Below, piece by piece: positions 8,037 to 12,925 of a DNA stretch of 12,925 nt. Every line of letters begins with the position of its first letter. Position 1 is the first letter of the stretch. The translations under genes and the position numbers were made by a program. The DNA comes from Actinomycetes bacterium (GTDB lineage: Bacteria > Actinomycetota > Actinomycetes > Propionibacteriales > Propionibacteriaceae), in NCBI GenBank assembly GCA_023432725.1, contig JAEYUH010000097.1:1-12925 (forward strand). The letters run 5' to 3'. The notes beneath the pieces are model-generated. The model did no database searches. It saw only the letters and a program-made list of their open reading frames with translations, and was not told the origin of the DNA.

Positions 8037-9067
8037 TACCGGCGGGGGATGGTGGACCCCCGGATCACCAGCCGCACCGGGTGGTACTGCGTGCCGGCCG
8101 GGCGGGGCTGGTCGGTGTCCATCACCTGGAACAGCGAGCGCGCCGCCTCGCGTCCCAGCTGCTGGAGGTTCGGGTCGATGCTGGTGAGTTCAGGACGCGA
8201 ATTGGTGGTCAGCACCTCCCAGTTGTCGTAGCCGATCACCGCCACATCGCCCGGCACGTCGCGACCGAGGTCGCGCAGGGTGTCCAGCACGCCGCGGGCG
8301 ATCTGGTCCGAACCGCAGGCGATCGCATCCACCTCGGGGTGCTGGGCCAGCAGCATCGCCGCGGCGTCGCGTCCCCATCCCTCCGACCACTCCGAGAACA
8401 TCACGTCGCCGTGGAGTTCCAGGCCGGCGGCCGCCAGCGCCTGGTGGACCCCCTTGACGCGGTCCTGCGCAGCGGCGTAGGCGGGGTCGCCGGTGATGTG
8501 GGCGATCCGGGTCCGGCCGCAGGCGATCAGGTGCTCGACGGCCATCCGTCCGCCGGCCTCGTTGTCGGGGGTGAGCGAGAGGTCAGTCGGGTCGTCGGAG
8601 GGTGCGTAGGCGTACACCACCGGGACCGGGACGCCCTGGCCGAGGGACGGCCGGGGGTCGGTCTGCCGGCCGACCACGATGATCCCGTCCACCCGGCGGT
8701 GCAGCAGCGCCTTGAGGTGGTGCTGTTCGCGGATGTGGTCGCCCCGCGCGTCGCACAGGAAGACGTTGACCTGACCGGCCCCGAAGGCGTCCTCGGCCCC
8801 CATCAGGATCGGGATCACGAACCGTCCCTCGAGGTCACTGGTGAGCAGCCCGACGGTGCCGGTCCGCCCGGCGAGCAGGCTCCGCGCCAGTTGGTTGGGG
8901 GTGAAGCCGATCTCGTCGGCGGCGTCGAGGACGCGGCGACGCGTGGTCTCGGCGACGTCCCCGCGGCCGTTGATCGCCTTGGAGGCCGTCGCGAGCGAGA
9001 CGCCGGCCAGCCGGGCGACCTCCGACAGCGTGGCCGGGTAGCCCGGTGCTGGGTTTCCTGGCCTCAC
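8036..9067 (-). CDS. LacI-family transcriptional repressor, probably of the divergent sugar operon
   Basis: DNA-binding regulator with an N-terminal helix-turn-helix (TLSEVARLAGVSLATASKAI, residues 13-32), a hinge region (about 55-66) and a periplasmic-binding-protein-like sensor domain from about residue 69 (TGTVGLLTSDLEGRFVIPIL). It ends with the usual VIRGSTIPRR tail. At 343 residues the length is normal. Two GTG starts are possible. The one at 9065-9067 is preferred because GAGGAG lies 6 nt ahead, whereas the GTG at 9073 overlaps that Shine-Dalgarno. It faces the substrate-binding protein gene across a 197-nt control region, the usual layout for a local repressor, so the effector is probably the imported sugar or its product. 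It also lies directly upstream of hemA on the same strand, so read-through into the heme operon is possible. Confidence 0.93.
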   Translation of the reverse strand: MRPGNPAPGYPATLSEVARLAGVSLATASKAINGRGDVAETTRRRVLDAADEIGFTPNQLARSLLAGRTGTVGLLTSDLEGRFVIPILMGAEDAFGAGQVNVFLCDARGDHIREQHHLKALLHRRVDGIIVVGRQTDPRPSLGQGVPVPVVYAYAPSDDPTDLSLTPDNEAGGRMAVEHLIACGRTRIAHITGDPAYAAAQDRVKGVHQALAAAGLELHGDVMFSEWSEGWGRDAAAMLLAQHPEVDAIACGSDQIARGVLDTLRDLGRDVPGDVAVIGYDNWEVLTTNSRPELTSIDPNLQQLGREAARSLFQVMDTDQPRPAGTQYHPVRLVIRGSTIPRR

Positions 9068-9131
9068 GCCCACCTCCTCGTGCTCGCACGGTACCGCGAA
9101 AGGTCCGGAAAGGGTATCCGGCCCTGGCTCC

Positions 9132-9160
9132 TTGACGTCGACGCTACCCCTAGGTACGCT
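9132..9160 (+). promoter_or_regulatory. Predicted sigma70-type promoter of the sugar operon
   Basis: TTGACG at 9132-9137 and TACGCT at 9155-9160 are separated by exactly 17 nt. The -35 matches TTGACA at five of six positions, and the -10 keeps the TA...T pattern tolerated in high-GC actinobacteria. Transcription would start near 9166-9168, leaving a leader of about 98 nt before the ATG at 9265. Prediction by eye only. Confidence 0.55.
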
Positions 9161-9163
9161 CCC

Positions 9164-9177
9164 CGAAAAGGGTTTCG
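9164..9177. promoter_or_regulatory. Candidate LacI-family operator
   Basis: CGAAA (9164-9168) and TTTCG (9173-9177) form an inverted repeat around AGGG, centred just after the predicted transcription start. A protein bound here would block initiation, as expected of a repressor operator. Additional half-sites of the same word lie at 9097-9101 (CGAAA) and 9184-9187 (TTCG within CTTTCGG). Most LacI-family operators have a tighter, CG-centred symmetry, so the 4-nt spacer is a weakness. Confidence 0.4.
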
Positions 9178-9222
9178 ATGACTTTCGGCCAGCGCGCCTC
9201 GTCGGAGCCCCGAATGGCGACA

Positions 9223-9239
9223 GGGCCCCGCTGGGGCCC
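9223..9239 (+). promoter_or_regulatory. Leader hairpin ahead of the substrate-binding protein gene
   Basis: GGGCCCC (9223-9229) and GGGGCCC (9233-9239) form a 7-bp all-GC stem with a GCT triloop. It lies in the predicted 5' leader, 14 nt before the AAGGAG Shine-Dalgarno at 9254-9259, and leaves that site unpaired. There is no U-tract. It could stabilise the mRNA or attenuate transcription; its function is not shown by sequence. Confidence 0.45.
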
Positions 9240-9264
9240 GCTCAAGGACGAGCAAGGAGCTCAC

Positions 9265-10566
9265 ATGGGTAGTAACTGGAACCGGCGGGCCCGTCAGCTC
9301 GTCGGGATCGCGGTCGCCGGCGCGGTTGCGCTGAGCCTCACCGCCTGCGGGGGAACCGCCCCCACCCAGCCCTCAGCGGCGCCCTCGGTCGGCGCCGAGG
9401 GCACCGACGACGGCGCCAGCCTCACGCTGTGGACGCGCGCGCCGCTGGAGAAGCAGGCCAAGGCGCTGGTCGAGGCGTACAACGCGTCGCACAAGAACCA
9501 GGTCGAACTCACCGTCGTCCCCAATGACGACTACGTGGCGAAGGTCGGCGCGGCGGCGGGCGCCAACGGCCTGCCGGACCTGTTCGCCGCCGACATCGTC
9601 TACGTGCCCAACTGGATCCGCCAGGGACTCTTCCAGGACCTGACAGCCAACATCGGCGCGATGCCGTTCAAGGACTCGATCAACGCCGGCCACGTCAGCG
9701 CCGGTACTGCCGAAGGCAAGGAGTACGTGCTGCCGTTCGTGCTCGACCTCTCCATGCTGTTCTGGAACAAGGACCTGTTCCGTGAGGCCGGCCTCGACCC
9801 GGAGAAGGCCCCGGCCACGATGGCCGAGTACGCCGACGCGGCGAAGAAGATCCAGGCCCTGAACAAGCCGGGCGTCTACGGCACCGCCGCCGGCCTGAAC
9901 TGCGGCGGCTGCCTGGTGTTCACCTGGTTCCCCAGCATCTGGGCCTCCGGGGACCAGGTGATGAACCCCGAGGGCACTGAGTCGCTGCTGAACGGCGCCA
10001 ACGCCAAGCAGGTGTACGACATCTGGCGCGACCTGTGGAGTGCCGGCGCGGTGCTGCCGTCCTCTCGCGACGAGGCCGGTCCGACCTGGACCGCAGGGTT
10101 CACCGAGGGCAAGGTCGGGCTGATGTTCTACCCGGCCACCCTGATGTCGTCGACGCCGTTCGACGCCGGCGTGGCGGGCATCCCCGGGGTGAACGGCGGC
10201 GCCTCCACCTTCGTCGGCGGTGACGGCATCGGGATCTCGAAGGACTCCACCCAGGCCGCGCAGGCCTGGAACTTCCTGAACTGGATGATGTCGGAGGACG
10301 CCCAGGTCGGGGTGCTGGCCAAGGGCAACGACGCGGTCTCCCGCGGCGACCTCGCCAACAACGAGTTCGCCGCCAAGGATCCGCGGATGGTCACCATCAA
10401 CGAGGTGGCGGCCAAGGGCGGAACCCCGGTCGCGCTCAACTTCCAGCAGGCCTTCAACGCCGTCGGCAGCCCGTGGGTCACCATGGTCCGCAACCAGGTG
10501 CTGAACAACGCCGGGAGCGTCGACGCCGACAACGAACAGATCACGGCGATCCTGGGCCAGGGTTAG
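9265..10566 (+). CDS. Sugar ABC transporter substrate-binding lipoprotein (CUT1 family)
   Basis: Extracellular, membrane-anchored family 1 solute-binding protein that delivers a carbohydrate to the two downstream permeases. The 433-residue precursor has a lipoprotein signal: basic NRRARQ, a hydrophobic core (about 11-24), and the lipobox LTAC with lipidated C28. A Gly/Pro/Ala/Ser-rich linker follows to about residue 46, and the folded domain starts at SLTLWTRAPLEKQ. C213 and C216 (NCGGC) could form a disulfide. PSIWASGDQ and FTEGKVGLMFYPA (279-291) are typical of sugar-binding members. The ATG at 9265 is chosen over the in-frame ATG at 9178: AAGGAG lies 5 nt before it, the signal peptide begins at once, and 9178 overlaps the candidate operator. 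The ligand is not readable from sequence; the GH127 gene downstream suggests an arabinofuranose-containing oligosaccharide. Confidence 0.93.
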   Translation: MGSNWNRRARQLVGIAVAGAVALSLTACGGTAPTQPSAAPSVGAEGTDDGASLTLWTRAPLEKQAKALVEAYNASHKNQVELTVVPNDDYVAKVGAAAGANGLPDLFAADIVYVPNWIRQGLFQDLTANIGAMPFKDSINAGHVSAGTAEGKEYVLPFVLDLSMLFWNKDLFREAGLDPEKAPATMAEYADAAKKIQALNKPGVYGTAAGLNCGGCLVFTWFPSIWASGDQVMNPEGTESLLNGANAKQVYDIWRDLWSAGAVLPSSRDEAGPTWTAGFTEGKVGLMFYPATLMSSTPFDAGVAGIPGVNGGASTFVGGDGIGISKDSTQAAQAWNFLNWMMSEDAQVGVLAKGNDAVSRGDLANNEFAAKDPRMVTINEVAAKGGTPVALNFQQAFNAVGSPWVTMVRNQVLNNAGSVDADNEQITAILGQG

Positions 10567-10572
10567 CCGACA

Positions 10573-10605
10573 GTTGCCGGGTGCCGTGGCACGGCACCCG
10601 GCAAC
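10573..10605 (+). promoter_or_regulatory. 15-bp perfect hairpin between binding-protein and permease genes
   Basis: GTTGCCGGGTGCCG (10573-10586) is the exact reverse complement of CGGCACCCGGCAAC (10592-10605). An inner T-A pair extends the stem to 15 bp around a GGC loop. It lies 6 nt after the binding-protein stop, with no T-run following, and the permease gene starts 35 nt later. This is the position where sugar-transport operons often carry a structure that protects upstream mRNA or causes partial termination, so that the binding protein exceeds the permeases. The role is inferred; the structure is seen directly. Confidence 0.75.
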
Positions 10606-10640
10606 CCGTTGTCCCGGGTCGCTGAAAGGAAAGTCCCCAG

Positions 10641-11567
10641 ATGTCACTCGCACCCGCCCCGGCCCTTCCGGGCCGGCGCGCCGGCCGGCCCGGTGCCGCG
10701 CGCGCCCGACGCCGGCTGGCCTGGGAGGGCGCCGCCTTCGCGCTGCCGAACGCCGCCTTCCTGGTCCTGCTGTTCGTGCTCCCGCTCGTGCTGGTGCTCC
10801 AGATGTCGGGCTCGAAATGGCCGCTGCTGGGCGGAAACCAGGGCTGGAACTTCCCCGCCAACTTCGGCCGGGCGATCAGCCACCGGCTGTTCACCGACTC
10901 GATAGTGTTCACGGTCAAGTACACGCTGCTCGCCACCGCGCTGCTGATCCTCATCGGGCTCGGTCTCGGCCTGCTGGTCCAGGAGGCCAGCCGGTGGAAG
11001 GGCTTCCTGCGGACGGCGTTCCTGCTGCCGAGCGCGCTCGGGCTGGCATCGGCCTCCCTGCTGTTCTACGTCCTGTACTCACCGATCGCGGGCCCGTTCG
11101 CGCCGCTCATGGAGCGGTGGGGCGCATCCTTCCTCGGCACGCCGACCGCCGCGCTGCTCTCCACCACGTTCCTGATCGTGTGGCGGTACGCCGGGTTCTA
11201 CATGCTGCTGATGCTCGTCGGCCTGCAGCGGATCCCGGTGGACGTCTACGAGTCGGCCAGCCTCGACGGCGCCTCACGGTGGCAGACCTTCCGGTTCATC
11301 ACCCTCCCGTTGCTGAGGTCGACCCTCGCCCTCACCACGATGATGTGCGTCACCGGGTCCCTGCTCGCGTTCGAGCAGTTCTACATCCTCACCAAGGGCG
11401 GTCCGGACAACTCCACGATCACCATCGTGCAGTTGATCTACAGCGTCGCATTCCAGGGCCAGAACGACCTCGGGGTCGCCGGTGCACTGTCGGTGATCGT
11501 GCTGGTCGCGCTGGTCATCGTCAACATCGCCCAGATCCGCGCCTTCGCCCAGGACAACGCCTCATGA
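10641..11567 (+). CDS. Sugar ABC transporter permease, MalF-like (CUT1)
   Basis: Integral membrane subunit, 308 residues, with an Arg-rich cytoplasmic N-terminus (11-25) and about six hydrophobic segments, starting near 31-54, 90-113, 125-146, 170-194, 225-245 and 278-297. The cytoplasmic EAA loop that docks the ATPase reads VYESASLDGASRWQTFRFI (202-220), with the conserved glycine G210. LTKGGPDNST (250-259) is a common MalF-type periplasmic turn. The ATG at 10641 has AAAGGA 10 nt upstream. Its stop overlaps the next permease gene as ATGA. No ATP-binding subunit gene follows, so a shared MsiK-type ATPase encoded elsewhere is likely, as is common for actinobacterial CUT1 systems. Confidence 0.94.
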   Translation: MSLAPAPALPGRRAGRPGAARARRRLAWEGAAFALPNAAFLVLLFVLPLVLVLQMSGSKWPLLGGNQGWNFPANFGRAISHRLFTDSIVFTVKYTLLATALLILIGLGLGLLVQEASRWKGFLRTAFLLPSALGLASASLLFYVLYSPIAGPFAPLMERWGASFLGTPTAALLSTTFLIVWRYAGFYMLLMLVGLQRIPVDVYESASLDGASRWQTFRFITLPLLRSTLALTTMMCVTGSLLAFEQFYILTKGGPDNSTITIVQLIYSVAFQGQNDLGVAGALSVIVLVALVIVNIAQIRAFAQDNAS

Positions 11568-12439
11568 CCGCCGCCACCCTCAGCCGGGACGCATTGCCCG
11601 CCCGCCGGGAGGCCTCGCCGCTGGTCTCCGCGCTCTCCCGCACGCCGTTCTTCGTCCTCACCGGCGGCCTGGCGATCCTCTTCCTCTACCCGCTGGGATG
11701 GACGGCGGTGGCGTCGGTCTCGCCGCGGGCTGGCACCGCGCAGACCGATGGCTTCGGCTGGAACAACTACCTGACGCTCGCCGACTACCAGGCCGGCATC
11801 TGGCAGTACCTGTTCAACTCGGCGGTGGTCTCGCTGCTGACCGTCGTCCTCACCCTCGCCGTGTCGACGCTGTCGGGGTACGCGTTCGCGCGGTTCAGCT
11901 TCCCCGGCAAGGACGCCCTGTTCCTCGGCACACTCGCGATCCTGATGGTCCCGTACGCGACGGTCCTGATTCCGCTGTACGTGCTGCTCAACCGGGTGGG
12001 ACTGCAGAACTCGCTGGTGGGCGTCGCGCTGGTGCTGACGATGTTCCAGTTGCCGTTCTCGGTCTTCATGATGCGGATCTCCTTCGAGGCGATCCCGCGC
12101 GAGCTGGACGAAGCGGCACGGGTGGACGGCGCGTCCTCGACGGGCGTGCTGTGGCGGGTCCTGCTGCCGGCCGTCCAGCCGGGGCTGATCACCGTCGGGC
12201 TGTTCGCCTTCCTGGCCGCGTGGAACGACTTCATGGCGCCGCTGATCCTGATCAACGACACCAACCGGATGACCCTGCCGCTCGCGATCGCCAACCTGCG
12301 GGTGCAGGTTCAGGGGGTTGTCGACTACGGGGCCACCGAAGCGGGCGTGGTGATCCTCGCCCTGCCGTGCTGCATCCTCTTCCTCCTCCTCCAACGTCAC
12401 TACGTGCGCGGCTTCATGTCCGGCGCACTGAAGGGCTGA
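11564..12439 (+). CDS. Sugar ABC transporter permease, MalG-like (CUT1)
   Basis: Second membrane subunit of the transporter, 291 residues. Hydrophobic segments lie near 28-50, 86-107, 118-141, 148-170, 207-229 and 258-276. The EAA loop is IPRELDEAARVDGAS (177-191), with E183-A-A and G189 in place, followed by LWRVLLPAVQPGL; this is the strongest family match in the transporter. TAVASVSP near 47-54 and GYAFARFSFPGKD (105-117) are typical MalG-type segments. The ATG at 11564 shares ATGA with the first permease stop. A longer reading in this frame back to 10574 is an artefact over the first permease. The gene ends 2 nt before the GH127 start. Confidence 0.94.
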   Translation: MTAATLSRDALPARREASPLVSALSRTPFFVLTGGLAILFLYPLGWTAVASVSPRAGTAQTDGFGWNNYLTLADYQAGIWQYLFNSAVVSLLTVVLTLAVSTLSGYAFARFSFPGKDALFLGTLAILMVPYATVLIPLYVLLNRVGLQNSLVGVALVLTMFQLPFSVFMMRISFEAIPRELDEAARVDGASSTGVLWRVLLPAVQPGLITVGLFAFLAAWNDFMAPLILINDTNRMTLPLAIANLRVQVQGVVDYGATEAGVVILALPCCILFLLLQRHYVRGFMSGALKG

Positions 12440-12441
12440 CC

Positions 12442-12925
12442 ATGCTCACTTCCACGCGTCCTGCCGTCGCACCGGTCGTCCCCACCACCGGCAGGCTGCG
12501 CCCGCTCGGCCTGGCCGAGGTGCGGATCACCGACGGGTTCTGGGCGCAGCGGCAACACACCAACGCCCGCGCCACCCTGCCCCACATCGCCCACTGGCTG
12601 GAGCGGGAGGGCTGGATCGGCAACTTCGACCTCGCTGCCGCCGGCACCCTGCCGGCCGGCCGGCGGGGCCGGGAGTTCTCCGACTCAGAGATCTACAAGT
12701 TCCTCGAGGGCGCCGCCTGGGAACTCGGACGCGAGCCCGACCCCGGGCTGGAGGCGCGGTTCCGCGACTTCGTCCGACGGGTCGCCGCCGCCCAGGCACC
12801 GGACGGCTACCTCAGCACGGCGTTCGGCAGGCCGGGCCAGCCGGAGCGCTGGTCGGACCTGGCGTGGGGCCACGAGCTGTACTGCCTCGGACACCTCTTC
12901 CAGGCCGCTGTGGCGCGGGCCCGGA
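12442..12925 (+). CDS. GH127 (DUF1680) glycoside hydrolase, N-terminal part (cut by window edge)
   Basis: The first 161 residues match the N-terminal block of the GH127 family, whose characterised members include retaining beta-L-arabinofuranosidases using a cysteine nucleophile. Landmarks are ITDGFWAQRQHTN (29-41), ATLPHIAHWLEREGWIGNF (44-62), FSDSEIYKFLEGAAWELG (79-96), AAQAPDGYLSTAF (116-128) and WSDLAWGHELYCLGHLFQAA (137-156). The N-terminus MLTSTRPAVAPVVPTTG has no signal peptide, so the enzyme is probably cytoplasmic and acts on imported oligosaccharide. The catalytic cysteine and zinc ligands of the family lie beyond the window and could not be checked. The ATG at 12442 is 2 nt after the permease stop, with AAGGG at 12431-12435 as ribosome site. 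Related families (GH146 and other DUF1680 relatives) remain possible, and the exact linkage cleaved is unknown. Confidence 0.87.
   Translation, partial: MLTSTRPAVAPVVPTTGRLRPLGLAEVRITDGFWAQRQHTNARATLPHIAHWLEREGWIGNFDLAAAGTLPAGRRGREFSDSEIYKFLEGAAWELGREPDPGLEARFRDFVRRVAAAQAPDGYLSTAFGRPGQPERWSDLAWGHELYCLGHLFQAAVARAR

Noticed and set aside
6846..8231. Plus-strand open frame of 461 codons opposite hemA and the end of lacI
   Set aside because: It spans two genes on the other strand and has repetitive Gly/Gln/Arg/His-rich translation.
9090..9095. GGTACC palindrome near the lacI start as an operator
   Set aside because: Six-base palindromes are common in GC-rich DNA, and no flanking symmetry supports a binding site.
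9178..9264. Longer N-terminus of the binding protein from the ATG at 9178
   Set aside because: That ATG overlaps the candidate operator, has no ribosome site, and would place 29 residues before a normal lipoprotein signal peptide.
9373..10653. Minus-strand open frame of 426 codons opposite the binding-protein gene
   Set aside because: Shadow of the lipoprotein gene; its translation is Val/Gly/His/Arg-rich and it crosses the intergenic hairpin.
10574..11563. Upstream extension of the MalG-like permease frame
   Set aside because: It overlaps the first permease gene in another frame and has no permease features before the ATG at 11564.
1..12925. tRNA genes, CRISPR array, insertion sequence or prophage remnants
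   Set aside because: I saw no cloverleaf-like tRNA sequence, no regularly spaced repeats, no terminal inverted repeats with a transposase and no phage genes; composition is even across the window.

Overview
This GC-rich window reads as an actinobacterial chromosome segment. The evidence is the GC-rich third codon positions, GTG starts, 4-nt stop/start overlaps, an actinobacterial-type coproheme decarboxylase, a ferrochelatase with a C-terminal cysteine cluster, and a CUT1 sugar transporter without its own ATPase. The gene set and tight packing of the heme cluster make Propionibacteriaceae or a near relative my best guess. That placement is inference, and nothing in the window proves the genus.

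The left two thirds (1-7997, all minus strand) is one heme b operon of the coproporphyrin-dependent type. In transcription order it holds hemA, hemE, a radical SAM/SPASM gene, cgoX (hemY/hemG type), chdC (hemQ), cpfC (hemH), hemB and hemL, the last cut by the window edge. Six of the seven junctions are stop/start overlaps (GTGA, ATGA or TGATG). Only cpfC-hemB has a gap, of 20 nt, and it carries a strong Shine-Dalgarno. hemA, hemL and hemB make porphobilinogen, and hemE, cgoX, cpfC and chdC carry uroporphyrinogen III to heme b. hemC and hemD, needed in between, are not in the window. The unusual member is the radical SAM protein, whose two cysteine motifs resemble the NirJ/AhbC/AhbD heme-modifying family. 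It may be an oxygen-independent counterpart of ChdC or CgoX.

The centre (8036-9264) has a LacI-family repressor gene on the minus strand, separated from hemA by 38 nt that include a GC-rich hairpin, and a divergent control region. That region holds a plausible promoter (TTGACG-17-TACGCT), an inverted repeat over the expected transcription start that could be the LacI operator, and a GC-rich leader hairpin.

The right part (9265-12925, plus strand) is a sugar-uptake and breakdown operon. It comprises a lipoprotein substrate-binding protein, a 15-bp perfect hairpin, two MalF/MalG-like permeases, and the N-terminal third or so of a GH127 (DUF1680) glycosidase that starts 2 nt after the second permease. 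The enzyme has no signal peptide, so the likely scheme is import of an arabinofuranose-containing oligosaccharide, cleavage in the cytoplasm, and repression by the divergent LacI protein.

No tRNA, rRNA, CRISPR array, insertion sequence or prophage gene was seen, and no gene-free stretch exceeds 300 bases.
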